Shown here in pieces: positions 41,353 through 54,590 of a DNA stretch of 64,000 nucleotides. The notes below the pieces were generated by a model. That model was given only the letters and a program-made list of their open reading frames with translations, did no database searches and was not told where the DNA came from. The translations under genes and the position numbers were made by a program. Every line of letters begins with the position of its first letter. The stretch's first letter is position 1. Source of the stretch: Spodoptera frugiperda (Eukaryota; Arthropoda; Insecta; Lepidoptera; Noctuidae); the NCBI RefSeq assembly GCF_023101765.2, contig NC_064234.1, positions 7,006,001 through 7,070,000 of the forward strand, given 5' to 3'.

Positions 41353-41420
41353 TATTTTTTTCCGGACATACAGCGCCATCTATTGTTCAATTTCGTACTT
41401 ATAGTATCTATTGTTCAATT

Positions 41421-41790
41421 GTAGATGGCGTTGATCGCGCAATGGTGTCATTACAATTGTTCAGTTCATGTTATTGTTTTAATTCATTGGAAATTTGTTT
41501 TTACAAAATAGTAAAAAGCAATGAAAAATATAACATAATACAACTTTTAGTACAAAGAAAACGCTCTAACGGAGTATAGATAATTCTATGTCGATCGTTA
41601 CACGACTTCGGTTCATGTTATTGTTATAATTCATCGAAAAAAGTTAACAAATAGTAAAAAGGTATGAAAAAAATTATATCAATATAATTAAACTTTTAGT
41701 ACAAAGAAAATGCCCGAACGGAGTATAAATAAATAATCCAAGTTGTCTTTATCCTCGATAGATGGCGTTGGGATCGAAATAGATTGCGCT
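41421..41790 (+). repeat. Tandem duplication of about 147 bp within Helitron-like copy 2
   Basis: The segment from GTTCATGTTATTGTT at 41464 returns at 41611. Both copies run on to AACTTTTAGTACAAAGAAAA and CGGAGTATA. The flanking motif TAGATGGCGTTG appears at about 41422 and 41757. Copy 1 lacks these extra units. Confidence 0.75.
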
Positions 41791-41848
41791 ATGGTTTTGT
41801 TACAATTATTTGGTTGGGTATCGTGCCGAGTGCTTCGGTAGTCGGTAC

Positions 41849-42179
41849 TATAAATGTATGTGACAGATAGTGCATACAAATTACATTCTTAATTCAAAGT
41901 TATTTGATACATAGCGGCTATTGTGAAACAAGTCCTTAGTTTAGTAATAGGGAATTGAACAGTTCAGTCGGAAAAGTAATATTATGTGTATCGATAAGAG
42001 CTCTAAAATATGTTGTTTGATAATATATTGTCCTTACTTAACAATAGATGCAAAAGTGGTATTTAATCTATCTTTTCATGATATATTTTTTGTGTCTGAT
42101 GGTAGGAAGTTGCAGAATGATATATGACATGTTTTTTCTTCTGTTTAAGTCAGCCCAGTCGCGGTTAATTCTGGTTTTT
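41849..42179 (+). repeat. Direct repeat, copy A (331 bp)
   Basis: From ATAAATGTATGTGACAGATAG to GTCGCGGTTAATTCTGG and a short T run. The same order of sequence returns at 42419-42725 with scattered changes. Shared landmarks are TACATAGCGGCTATTGT, GTCCTTAGTTTAGTAATAGG, GTGTATCGATAAGAGCTCT and CTTAACAATAGATGC. Family unknown. Confidence 0.85.
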
Positions 42180-42418
42180 GAAAATATAATACAAAAAATA
42201 CTCTTCATTTCAAACCATAAATAAAACATTTTCATTATATCATAACAACATGTAATCTTGAAAAGTAAATTCGCATTTCATTATATCTGCTTATGTACTA
42301 CTTACATTTGTTATTATTTTTTCTTGAAATAGCTTATACTTGGCAAAAAATGTTGAATGAAAGTATAAGTAGGTATATTTAGCGCTTGTTTCACCACCTT
42401 CATATACATAAGTGCCCA

Positions 42419-42725
42419 ATAAATATATGTGACAGATAGTGCATACAAATTACATTTTTAATTCAAAGTTATTTGATACATAGCGGCTATTGTAAAACAA
42501 GTCCTTAGTTTAGTAATAGGGATTATAAGTCGGAAAAATAATATTATGTGTATCGATAAGAGCTCTGAAATAAGTTGTTTGATATTATATTGTCCTTACT
42601 TAACAATAGATGCTTAAGTGGTAGTCTATTCCACGCCCAACTTTTGTGTCAGCAGGAGCAGAGTGTTATATGACATGATTCATCTATTCATTAAGCGAGC
42701 CCAGTCGCGGTTAATTCTGGTTTTT
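42419..42725 (+). repeat. Direct repeat, copy B (307 bp)
   Basis: Second copy of the segment at 41849-42179, starting about 570 bp after the first. The two are most alike in their first 200 bases and their last 30; the middle (about 42615-42690) has diverged or been replaced. It contains no open reading frame. Confidence 0.85.
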
Positions 42726-42774
42726 AATGTATACTTATAACACTATAAGGCTTAAGTTTGGTTACTTTCATTCG

Positions 42775-42895
42775 AATTGAAAACAATTTTTGTGTTAGAT
42801 AAACCATTTATCGCGGAAGGCTGCAAAACATCACGCTACAATAAATAGGAGCCGAGCAGTGGGTGAAAAATATTCTTTCATCATTAGAAAACATT
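42775..42895 (+). mobile_element. Helitron-like internal fragment
   Basis: The order GTGTTAGATAAACCATTTAT, CGCGGAAGGCTGCAAAACAT, CACGCTACAATAAATAGGAG matches a common lepidopteran Helitron-like repeat, here in plus orientation. Parts of the same repeat appear on the minus strand at 36746-36937 and 37323-37489. Neither end is recognisable. Confidence 0.45.
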
Positions 42896-44149
42896 TTTTT
42901 TTATGTAAGTTTGTAAACTTTTCACACAACTATTGAACTGATTTTCAAAATTCTTTCACCATGTTTTAGCGTTTTGTAAAAAACTGCTAAGCCGAAATCG
43001 CAACCAAAACGGTCTGTAATTAATAAAGCAAAGTATGAGACGCTACCAATAAGTTGCATTATTTTTTGTTATGCAATTCCGAGAAATTGTTTGCATAATT
43101 AGAAGAATTACTTCTTATGTCACGGTGAATTCGAAACACATGTCAAATTAAACGTCGTATCGTACGCCGCGTGTGTACTGCGTCCTCACAGCTCTACGCT
43201 TTATGTAATCATGATAAATTTTCATGAACGGTTATTTGTCAGCATAAAACACTTATTACCTACATTCTTTTTTCACAATATTGCCCTGTGTCAGCATAGA
43301 TAGATAAAAACATATTTAATAACACATATTTTATCAAGTTTTACATTATAATTTATAAACAGCGAATTAACATGCTGAAGTTGTTATTTTGATTAATTCA
43401 TTCTTTCAGTTTACGCGTGTATTTGCATTTTTAATGAAATGCCTTGAGAAGGTACTTTTATGAAATTATATGACAGAATAAAAAGTAAATGGTAATTGCG
43501 TGTTCATGCGTATCGGATGTTGTGGTGGTGCATGTGTGTGCGTGTGTGTGTGTGGGCAGTCCGCGAGCCGCGCTGCACCGCCGCTGCTTCTTCGTCACTG
43601 GCTGCAGCACTCCTCATACCTCATTAGGTACTATCACATACAATTATGTAATAACACCTGAACATTTCAACATTATCAGTTAGTTATTGTATAGTTTAGT
43701 ACAATAACAACGCGCAGCGTCCACAAAATTACATTACAGTCTGTTTAGAAACAGTGACATCTATTTAATTGGCTCTCATCTTTATGTATCCAAGCGTGAA
43801 TGTGACACTATAAGGAAACCCAGAAGAAACGATTGAAATATTGTATACTTACTTTATCAGTGATAGACTGTTACTTACCTATTCTAAAATTAATTACTGT
43901 GGCAAATTCTTCATTCGCACGGTCATACTTTAGTTGCATTTTCTTATACCTACATATTTAAGTGAATATTTGTTTAATCATACGACTGTGAATGATGTTC
44001 GTTATCCATTATCTAATAAATTAGACGCAACATGCGCATTGATTACGGAAACGGTCACGACGGCGATGCGATGGTGAGAATTTTGCTAATTGGCTATATC
44101 TAATAGATAAGCAATAAAATCAATGGGGAGGACATCGGCTGCATCTTCA
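42896..44149. other. AT-rich stretch upstream of the candidate promoter
   Basis: No gene is seen. It contains a (GT)n-rich run at 43533-43554 followed by a short GC-rich patch to about 43605. If the block at 44150-44541 is a promoter, this is its upstream flank. Confidence 0.5.
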
Positions 44150-44541
44150 ATTTATGCCGATGTGGATTCGCGATGCGTCGGGTTCCGACGCCGGCCCCCG
44201 CCACCGGACCTCATATTTATACGCTAAAGCGGGCGCCGCTAAGAGTTCAAACGTGCGTCGGGCGCTCGGAACAGTAGACGATCGAGAGAATCGCAACGCG
44301 TGGGTAGACGAGGGCGAGTGCAGTGTGCAGTGCGTGCGGGTCTTGTGTCGCTGAAAGCTCGCGCCGCGAAGCCTCCGAGAGCGGCGGCATCGGGCGAGCG
44401 CCCGCTTCGCGTCAGTGCCGGCCCGGCCGTGCCGAAAGCACCACGCTCCGGCAACGATACGATCTAACTGTTACCTGCTGGACACTGATTTATACCTGCC
44501 GGCCGTCTAGTGTACGCGAATATATTTACTGTCAAAGACTG
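44150..44541 (+). promoter_or_regulatory. Candidate promoter and non-coding first exon of the tenectin-like gene
   Basis: This is the most extended GC- and CpG-rich block in the window and it ends in a strong donor (CTG/GTGAGT, GT at 44542-44543). The coding gene needs at least one upstream non-coding exon because its ATG exon starts at an acceptor. No TATA box is seen. Arthropod initiator-like GCAGT or TCAGT pentamers occur at 44320-44324, 44327-44331 and 44412-44416; for the second of these, AGCTC at +28 is a 4-of-5 match to the downstream promoter element. The link over 15.6 kb is inference. Another islet between 44 and 60 kb could serve instead. Confidence 0.4.
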
Positions 44542-46339
44542 GTGAGTTTTCTTCATTTTACATAATTTAGCTATAAAACAAATATTTCGAGAAATGTTGT
44601 AAATTGCAAATATTGTAATTTATACTATTAAAAACTTTAGTTATTTTGAATTAAGAAAGTAATAAATGCGGAATAATATGATATATTGATGCGCAGCCCG
44701 CAAAAGCGCGGCGTCTGAAAAAGCCGGTCTGTGAGCTTTTCCACCGTTCAGGCCTTAGAGCTAGCCGTGAGTTTTCGTAATAGTGTGTGTTTTCAGATGA
44801 TATACTTATGTTAAACAATAGTCAACTAAATAATGTTTCATTTTCTAATGTAAAAATAATCACTTAAATTTTACTGCATTTTCCAACTTCGATATTGAAT
44901 ATTTTTTCAATGTTTTAATAATTCATTTTCCATGGTACATTATCAAATTAAAGGATAAAACGCAACGTTTTGTATTTGTAGAACATAAGTGCAAACACGT
45001 TATTGTTTTGTTACCTTTCTTTATTTCAAATTAGTTTAAAACATTTTCGTACATTTTCCATTCTTAAAAGAACTGCGGTTGACTAGAATGAAAGTCACGT
45101 TTTTGTTTAACGTTTATACGCTTTTAAATCAGTTGATTATATTAATAAAAAGAAGAGTTAGAGTGTTTGTAAGAATATTAATAAGGTATCAATTGGCACA
45201 ATATAATATAGATGAAATACATAGTATGGCGTGAGTGAATCGGATACAGCCGCGTGCCACAACAACGAGCGTGGCGGATTCAATATTTCACAGTCACCAC
45301 CACTAATCATTCACGATTGTACTTACAAAGTAGATTGAAATCAAATCAGGTACTTGATGCATACAGACGATATTTTTCACAATTCAATAATATAAATAAA
45401 ACACAAACATTTTTGTGAAAATTTTAAATATTTAGCCATAGCATTACCTCAAAAGATTGTAACGAGTCGTACAATGTTGTATAAACATACAGTCAGACAT
45501 TTATGTAGATGAAGATATGTGAAAGCAACCCTAAAGTGGGCTCGCTTCCCTCATCTCAACAAAAGTTTCCCGAGAGTTCGACGTCACGTACACTTGAGGA
45601 AGGAATCCTTGTACTCGCGAACTCGGCGCGGAGCACCCTTTACTTAGTCCTGCACGACGCTCACACTTACTGCTCCTGCCTAATGTTCCTTTAATTGTGT
45701 TTTCATGTTATCATTATATCTTTCTTTATTTTATTAGAGTTCATTCTCTTATACTCTTAATAAGTTGTGTTCTAATATCGAAAGTTGCCGACTTTCGATT
45801 TCTTTGTCTTAGATACATTATATTCTAAAACAAAAAGTTCTAATTCAAATGCTTTATTTATTATAGTCACCATCTATTTTAATTTGTCTTCCCTAAGTTG
45901 AGAAGTCGAACGAACGTTTCCCATTGCTCATGTTTATCTTGAGTTGAATTCGCGGCGGGCTCCCAGCCCCCTCGGGGCTCATTTAGCAACGAAATTTATT
46001 ATTCGGGGTCAGTGTGTTGCCTCTGTGAATTCTGAGTCAGAAGTTACACTGGCTGGAATAATAAAACCAAACCAACAGCCGGTCGACTACGTAGGTACAC
46101 TTTCGCGAGTTGATCGTTCATTTTATGACATACAGTTTTAGGGAAATAATTTTCAGTGATAAAACTTTAGTAAAGTTGCAAACGTTGATATTTCCCTGTA
46201 GATTACGTTTACTGTCTTTCCGGAAAGTTAATGTTTTATCTCAAGTATTTGCCAAGTTTCTATAGCAGATGTAGGTAAAAAGATTAAGTCGGCTTCCGAA
46301 AATTAGCGACGAAGCTAAGTCGGTGAATGTGGTGTACGA

Positions 46340-46500
46340 ATTGTCGGTTTCGGTCCGGTTGATTGCGGCGGCGGGCGGTGCGGGTGGGCTCGGGCGCGCC
46401 TGCCTGAGTTCAAGTGCAGGGTGAAGGTTCCGCGGCTGGGAGTACGCCGCGCCGCCGCCGCTACCGTCGCGGACGCCGCCGCCGCCGTCACATCCGTGCT
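46340..46500. other. GC-rich islet in the presumed first intron
   Basis: CpG-dense block with GCCGCC repeats near its right end and GATTGCGGCGGCGGGCGGTG near its left. Overlapping short frames on both strands share no recognisable motif. It may be an intronic regulatory island. Confidence 0.3.
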
Positions 46501-47539
46501 TCAACTTTTACTAACTACATACACCTCAACTTCCGATCCCTTTCCTATGTTTACATTAAATTATGCAAAGGCACAATTGTGTATCAGTCGAGTCGATTTG
46601 TATCACGTTTACGTAATATCGGACGATGAAACTGCATCAACATCTTGTTGACATTTTCGGCGAATGGCACGGTCATATCGAGGGTCAATGACAAGGCTAA
46701 GTGCTATTATGTTTGAAGTTATTAAAATAATACTAGTAAAGACAGTTTAAATTTTACACTATGCTTTAAAGAAATTCTTATGTCATTTAGTTTTCAAATG
46801 TACTTGTTGATCACGTAGGTTATCCGACAAAAGAAAGTTAACTTTAATAAAAAGCTTATAGTGACCTGACCATGTCCTAAATTCAAGAAAAAGTTATAAG
46901 TACGGAAATTCAAATTACAACAATGAATGAAACACAACATATTCCAAAAATATTTGACCTTTCGAATTCAAACTGTCAAGTTACATTATGTAATGTAGAT
47001 AATTTAAGGAAATGTTTAAAAAGTACATATCTACAATTTATAGTAAACGTTTTAAATATTCAAAAGAAACAAAGAAATAAAAATCAATTTGCATACGTGA
47101 CGAACAAAAATTAAATGGCAAATCAAAAGTAAATAGCCGCAATCATTGATGATGGTACCTACAAGGCCGGCGAGCTTCCGATTCTTTTGTTTAGTGTTTA
47201 GCACTTAGAGCACGGAAATACGCCTAGTTGACGGGAGCTAAATGACTGGATGACGCTCTTCCTTTAAATATACCTAATGGCCGTGATGTTAACTACACTT
47301 TTTTACTCGCAGTAAAAACAATACGATTTTTAGCCATTTAAGTTCATGGATTTTAACGGAGGTGGCTACATTAATTATATTATTTGTCAACTGGCTTATC
47401 GAATCAATATATTTTTATAATTTCTTAACTTACGGTAATTCTTGAAATTCGCGTCGAGACAAAGCCGTTATAGAGAAGGCAGCTATAAAAATAAGCATCC
47501 TTAAAAGTTAGCAACGTCTTCGGCGACTCCAGTGACTCC

Positions 47540-47720
47540 GCATTAATGAAAGCGCGCGTCAATATGCGCGCGCGCAGTCCCGCCGTGACAGAATGCGCTC
47601 GCGGCGTCCGTCGACAGAGCTGCGTGCCACGCGCCGCCGCCGCTTCCTGAGAAAATGGCAACTTATGGGGAACTGAATCTGGGCCTCGCAGGTGCCATTG
47701 ACCCGCGCAACCTGCCACAC
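47540..47720. other. GC-rich islet in the presumed first intron
   Basis: CpG-rich block with an ATGCGCGCGCGCAG run. The minus-strand frame at 47425-47745 crosses it but looks random. No splice signals stand out. Confidence 0.3.
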
Positions 47721-50167
47721 TCGACGCACATGTGTTGCCATTCACATTTAATATTTACCCACATACCTCCACTTTATATAGGTTTATAGACTCGTAAGCA
47801 TCGAACAGCCACAATGGAGCGCAATGGCCAGTGGTTTTAATGACTGCAGCACTAGCTATTCCACATGGTCTTCACCCTAGTTTATTTAACATATTGTTGA
47901 TGGCCACAAAGTAGTGATCGTGCATTGTTATGGTACACGAGTAGAGCGCAAGAAGCCGAAGCATTGTGCGGTAGCTGTAGATGGCACGGAGTGTTGGTGG
48001 TCGAGCGCAATGTGTCTGCCAGGCCGCGCCGCCGTCGCCGGTGTAGGAGCTGAAACCGTTACCGGACCACAAAAATGTCGCAAAAAAGCTCGTAAACCGT
48101 TTCTGTTTCACTTGTTATATTGTAATTTTGTGACGTGACTTTTATTTCATGGTATATTTAAGGAGATTTATCAACAATAGACAGCTCTCGTGTACTATTA
48201 TGTAATAATCAAAGCGTGTACTTCGTGATTTTGTCTATTGTCAAATTCACTGTCTGTAGTTACCACTTATATTTTTTATTGTAATGCGTGCAATGTGATT
48301 ATATTTCTATTATAATACAATAACACAATCTGCAGATTAAATTAGTTTTGCAAAGGTGCAACGGCGAAGCATCACGTGCCTTGTAAACGCACAAAGAAAG
48401 TATTGTTCTAGTACAGGATGGTTATTGGTTTCCGATGTACTGGGCAGTGGTGCAAGTGTGTAAGAAACCTCGCGCCGTGTCGCCGTCTGAATATCAATAT
48501 CAGAATATAAGCAAGCTACGATGCCAGTCACAATGACCGATAAAAGAGAAACACACGAATATGGCCCTAGTCCGAGTCTGTTTAAAATTCACATTCAGTG
48601 TTAACACTCCGCTTGGTGCTCGGTACCACCAATCGGAATGTAGGTTATGATGTTATTTAGCCCAAGTTTTTTGCCGGCACCAGTTTTTATATTACTTACA
48701 ATGGGTAATAGTTATCTATTTCCATGCCAATCAATCTCATATAAGGCGTGAAAGTATTGACGTCACTGTGCTAAATTAAGTGTTCTTGAGTGTGATGATA
48801 CCTGCGGCCATTTTATTGAGATCACGACTTGTTGCCTTTGTGTTTATCTGTATTGAATTAGGTGCCATTCCAACCAAACGATTGAGTATTTAATGTTTAT
48901 TGGATTTATTTGATGAATTGAATCACTTTCATTATTAGTCCGTTGTTAACTAGTAAATTACTAATGATACGTTCGGTTAATAGGAAAATACATAAACGAT
49001 ACGTTGCACTATTATTATTCTCGTCAGTATAAATCATTTCAGTTAATAATAAACTAAACAATTCCAATAACGTAAATATAGAGGTACTTTCAAACATGGA
49101 AATGTTTTACAAAACGAAATAAAAAATACAACGCAGTAACTTAGACAGCACTTAAGCGGAATATGATTTATAATAACGCAAAAAAGCTCTCCGGGCGTCT
49201 GAGCTTAGTCAAGCAAACATAACAATAAGATAGGATAATGTCGGTGCTTGCTAGACCACTCAGTTCATTCCTTTACTTCGCACTCCCCCACAAGTATCGC
49301 TATTAAATTCACGCTGACAATAAAGAAAGGAGTAGACTTATATTACTGGCTGAATTTACAACCACAGCTTAAATTTATCGTGTCGATATTCCCGGTGCGA
49401 GTGTAGCGATGCATTAGCTACCTTCCCTAAAGAGTATCTGCTCGGGCCCACGCTCATGGCACCCACACTCTAATAACAAGACAAATAGACATGTCCACTT
49501 TACCATTTACCGAGTAAAAATTCTCATGTATTGTTTGAATAGGTCTTTTACCAATTAGTATTTATACCGACCGATATATGAGGGTTAAGGTTTGTCTGTT
49601 GCACTCACGGAACACTGTAGCGACCGCGACCCTCGCGTGCCGATCTAAAGTGTGAGAGAATAAAGAGTCGACGGCTAACAACCCATTGTTTATGTTCAAA
49701 CACCACTCGTTTTGAACTTTCATGTGAAATGTTAAAGGATTTTGTCGATCATAAAAGGATTTTAAATCTACACAAGTTTTTGGAACTTATATAGTAGGGT
49801 TGACATGACATTGACAAAAGAGGAAAATCGTGGAGTCTTTGGAACAGCGATCGGCTTTAAAATATAAATTGTTGTTTCACGTCTTACATTTCAAAGAACC
49901 TTTACCTCTTTTCGTGACCAACAAACGAGATGATTTTCGAACTTTTTATTATCTTTGTGTCATTGATGTAGAGTACCGTAAATCCTGCGTATCATCGGTG
50001 AACGTTCTGTAGTAGTTCAGCGTTCGCGAAACAAGCTAGGAAGTTTTAATGACGCAATTATAAGTAGTGCCTACATTTTTACACTAATAAAAAGGCTCAG
50101 GCAGCAGTTGATAATGTCCAGGTTGTTTTATGGTGCGGAACGTGCGATTTCATTGTCCTACGAGTGG

Positions 50168-50242
50168 GTAAGGCGCATGCACCTCCGCCGCGGTCCGCCG
50201 CCGCCCGCCGCCACCAGCGTCGACTCGCAAGCGCCTCTCAGC
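50168..50242. other. GC-rich islet in the presumed first intron
   Basis: CGCCGCGGTCCGCCGCCGCC-type run. A GGGTAAGGC donor-like site lies at its left edge (about 50165). No gene evidence. Confidence 0.25.
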
Positions 50243-53027
50243 GCCTTAGCTTTTACACATTTTTATATGTTCACCTTAGAGCCGTTACATTTTTATGGTA
50301 CGCAAACATTTTCCCGCGGTTTACTTCTAAATAACGTTTAAATATATCTCAGCCGCTTTATATTCACAATAAGCTCTAAGTGCGGTGAACGGTGTCCACG
50401 ATCTCGATAAATTAGCATTTTTACTTATACATGCTAAAGAGGATTCTAGGCAGTGTTGATCCAATCATTCAATCGAAACAATTTGTTAGTTTTTGTAAGT
50501 TAGCGAGAAAATGCAAACAATAATAAATAATTTATACGTTTATATATTTTTAAATCGTACTTTAGAATGAAATATTCACCCCTTACAATTTGCATCGGCG
50601 TACGTACGTCTACCTACCCACTTACGCTCTTTGTTTTCCTTTAATCTTGAGAGGGTCTCGGAAGTAATATGTCAACGGAGGCCCCACATGAATTATTCAC
50701 ATTAGAAGAATGCCCAAAGGAAATGAATACAGAAAAATCAATAGGTCGAGATGAGTGTTTCTTAAGGTAAATATCGTTTTCAGAGACAATGGTACTTATT
50801 CACGCAAGCTTCAAAAGCGATTCGCCAATATTCGATATAATAATATTATGATGGTGGTACTTGACTCAAGTGCTCATATTACTTTGATTTATAGTCGTAA
50901 TGAAGCTCCTCACATCTATCATAAACAAATGTATGTTTGTGCTTACGTTTTTTCAACAGTGTCTGCATCTCTATAACCTGAGTATATGTTCGAAAAACGT
51001 AATCAAAATAATTCAGCAAATAAACAACGTTAATGTGTATATCAAAGTAACAATAGTTAGCGTCATGTTTATTTATTTGTGTGGCTCCGTGTGTACGCGT
51101 CGAAATGATCATTAGGTTATTAGGATTATTTGTGGCGTAGTACTTCCTGATTCACGACGCTTCCCTGAATTTGCTTTTAAACATTCGTGCGCCGACATCT
51201 TCACCTTGAAAGAACATAGGCATTTTTTTCACGTCTGTTTTTTCCATGCCAATAATGATAATTTTTAGAAGTATTCATTCAATATCTTGATGCTGGAGCT
51301 AATCACGAACATCGCTGTTCTTATAACACTAAAAAAACCTCATGCCTGATGGTGATTATGGAACTCTGATAACTATAGGGCTGACGTAATCATTTACACG
51401 CTTCCTTACTTTGATTTCTTTAGTCTATACGCTAATCAGTCGAATTTAATCGGTACAACGTAGAATCTTGATTTTTTCTATTGTAGAAAATTTATCCTGT
51501 TCTGAATAAAATATGAAGCTGCCTTGAGCTTCATAATATTATACAATTGGCGCGCGTAAAATTGCGAGAAAAAGTGTAATCAATATTCCCGGCAGGTAAT
51601 ATACGGCGATGCTGTGGGTGGCTTCACAATGTCGCGAGTCGTTGTACTTACATTATTTAATCTATGAACCTTTGTAATATACGTTCGCAACTGTCTTTTG
51701 ACAAAGAACGTATGATCATCAGCCATAAAAATCTTGCTTGTTCCGAGCTATTGATTTGGAACTTTAATTAAATTCATGCCACAATCGTAAACTAAGTGAT
51801 GACTTCTTATTCCATAATATTTTGTGAATTTTATTTCCTAAAACTGGCGATTGTCAATGAAACTTCACAAAAGTATAAAGTTATTTACGTCAAATAAAAT
51901 TTCTCCATCTAAAGACGCCTACAATCTAAATTGTTAGCCATTGTTAGTTCGATAAACCTAAATCTTGAAAGCCAATTTACCTACTTCAAATCGAATTAAT
52001 TAACTGTAAGTCCATTTATTTGTGAACAACAGATTTCGGTCTGTCACTTTCACTACAAAAGGCCGAATAAGGCCAAATAAAAGGACCAACTAAGCTAAAG
52101 CTTTATTTGAAAACAATTGACACGAACGGACGCAGGAATTATATAAGTTTTCATTAGATAAATAAAAGTATTTAGGTTAACAATAAAAAAATCAGTTACA
52201 ACTTGCCAATACATTTCAATAGCTTAAAATTTAATGTAAGTAACGTTATATTTTATACCGATATTTTTTACGAATAACGTTTGCCGGGTACAGCAATTCA
52301 ATTTTATTTCATTGGCAGTTTCTCGTCTGAAAAATAACACTTATTACACATAAATGCACATCGTCTCAGTAAGTGGTTATTTTAAAACTGTGGCATTGCT
52401 GTAACGGTACTAAACTGCCTCAATTTCGGACTTGTGCAAGTAAAACGAGCTAATTTCCTACGTCGGACTTTTTCGTGTTCTCTCAACGTACATGCAAAGA
52501 TTATAATGCGAGTCTCGTAAACTTGCCATGCTTTATAGGGATTCCTTAATTTTTTAACACAAGTAAACAGTTATTCAACTTTTGTATTAAACATTTTAAA
52601 TTAAGTTTCTGAATTCAAGTTAACAGTTTTTTAAGTGAATTGGATCGATATATTGTTAAGTGGTGAGTCAAGCCGTCTGAAATGGCTGCAAGTATATAAA
52701 TCGACGGGTAAACACAATACTCACGGTGATCTCCGGACGCGGTCATTGTACCGATTTTGATGCTACAGGCTCGGCTCGTTTTGTGATAAATACAAATTGA
52801 ATATTTAGAAAAAGTATATTGGATTTGTGGACGTACTATAACTATGCATGCATGTATATACTATACAGAGTTCTACAGTAAAAACAAGTCCTAGACTTTT
52901 AAGTCTTAAATAAACAATTTAGTAAGTAATCCAGCAAGTGAACAAACCGTGAGAAAAAAATGTGATTATTTATTTAACATCGATAATCTATGATGTATGT
53001 ATGTTAGTGAAAGAATGACGCTAGAAA

Positions 53028-53090
53028 GAAGGTGGTGTCGCGGGCGCAGCGCTGGGCGCGACCGGCCGACCGCCGCCATTGTGGCTCCCA
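53028..53090. other. GC-rich islet with Pho/YY1-like core
   Basis: CpG-dense block ending in GCCGCCATTGTGG, which contains the GCCAT core bound by Pho/YY1 proteins. A single core is weak evidence for a Polycomb response element. Confidence 0.2.
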
Positions 53091-54464
53091 CTTACTAAAT
53101 CAATATTTGCGCAGATGTCGGCGCAAGAGCATGCTATGCTTGTACCGACCTAAAATTCATACAGCTTATATGGCAATGTTAGCGGTAAATTTTCTCGGCA
53201 GCTACTTGTAATCCTTCAAATGTGGGTCGGTGCCGCACGCATTAGTTGACCCCGGCCGTGCTGTGCTGAAGGGTAATTCATTCAAATTGATCGCACATCT
53301 CAATACGTATATCATAGTAGAGTTCAAAATCTCAGCCTCGATGTATTTAAGGTCACGGTATCGAGAGCCCGACGGGTTCGTGCTTCGAATAATTTCAGCC
53401 GCGGTGATCGTTAAGTATTCCATGCCAAAGTTTTTCTCACAATGTGTATTAAGGCGTAACTAGACTCTCACAATTCCAAGCTATCATACATTTATAATTG
53501 CTGGCCAGCACTTGCTATCATGTACATGATAATTACACGAGTGAAGGAACGGGCCGAGGGTCACGCTCCCCCTTTCTACCATCAGCTCCGCAAAGTTTTT
53601 ATCCAAACGTTATTTTTTTGCTTTGTTGTGGTTTCCAAGTGAAAACGAATAGCATAATTTTCTAAACGATGACCACGATTCCCGTGTAATATGATAATGC
53701 GATGTATAAATATTTCATGTCTAGGGCTCTTTATTATCGTTTTTGCACAATAACCAGTTCTCTACAATGCAGTTCCATAGCGAAAACAGGGGCCCTGCGG
53801 CTATTATTTTTATTTTTGTACCACCTCAGTGCGCGTTAGAAAACTAAAGTTTATTCAAGTATATTAGCGATCTTCGCACTACTAGGTACACGGAACGTGG
53901 AATTCTTCACGTAGATTATGTATTGGGCCCTACAAAATAACTAGGTGGCATATCATTTTATTAGTCTCAGTACTTCATCTAAGCATAACAAAACTTGTCA
54001 AGGTTTTCTTGAAAATCATGTTTCAAGCCGTAAAATAGTTAACGGGGAAATAACCGAAGACTTTAAACCGTACTACGTGCCTGTGCTCACTCGTTTAAAG
54101 CTAAACTCTGAGGTTCGTTTGTAAGTACTTGCCATTCATTCCTTACATAGAGATATGGCCAGTAATGACTGGCCGGCCGGTCAGCTATCGGCCAGACGCT
54201 CGTAAACAGTGTTCGACACGAAGCATTCGAACATGGCTGCGAATACAAGTCAATAGACATCATGCCGAGGGCGCTCACTTCCTGGTCCCAGCGCCTAACT
54301 GTTGTGTTCCATACGGCCATAGAGCCCACACACCCCGAGCCGAGATGTCGTAAAAGTTTAACTGAATTTAATTATATCTGCACATAAAAAGGATACGGAA
54401 CTCAAAGGTCACTGATTTAGTGGGCAATGATACACACATGGTCTCCCCGTACGTGTTAGGGGTG

Positions 54465-54590
54465 CAGAGTAGCACGGGTCAGCGGTCGCCCTAATAGCTT
54501 GTGTCAGAGAGCGGTCGGTCCCGCAGGGCGCGGCGGCGGAGCGAGGGCGGCGCGCGGGCTCCGTCAAGTGCGAGGGTGCATCGACTTCCC
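54465..54590. other. GC-rich islet in the presumed first intron
   Basis: CpG-dense block with GGGCGCGGCGGCGGAGCGAG and GGCGGCGCGCGGGC. No donor of good quality follows within 100 bases, so I do not call it an exon. Confidence 0.3.

Larger units (their letters stand above)
40063..41850 (+). mobile_element. Helitron-like element, copy 2, plus strand, uninterrupted but expanded
   Basis: It begins A/TCTATACATATAATAAAATC at 40063 and is near-identical, in inverted orientation, to 12370-12746 (same microsatellite, same GGGTTCGACATCGACATAAC segment read on the opposite strand). It crosses the site where copy 1 carries the 1.28 kb insertion without a break. After 40484 it enters a long AAAAT tract, then tandem duplicates, and rejoins homology with copy 1 at about 41757-41850 (ATGG...TTGGTTGGGTATCG). 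No 3' hairpin is seen, so the right end is uncertain. Confidence 0.55.

Noticed and set aside
40513..41379. 288-codon minus-strand open frame of Phe/Tyr/Ile/Leu repeats
   Set aside because: It is the translation of an AAAAT microsatellite that lacks stops in that frame. There is no initiation context, domain or conservation signal.
47425..47745. 106-codon minus-strand frame across a GC-rich islet
   Set aside because: No recognisable domain, and overlapping frames in other phases are equally open because GC-rich sequence has few stops.
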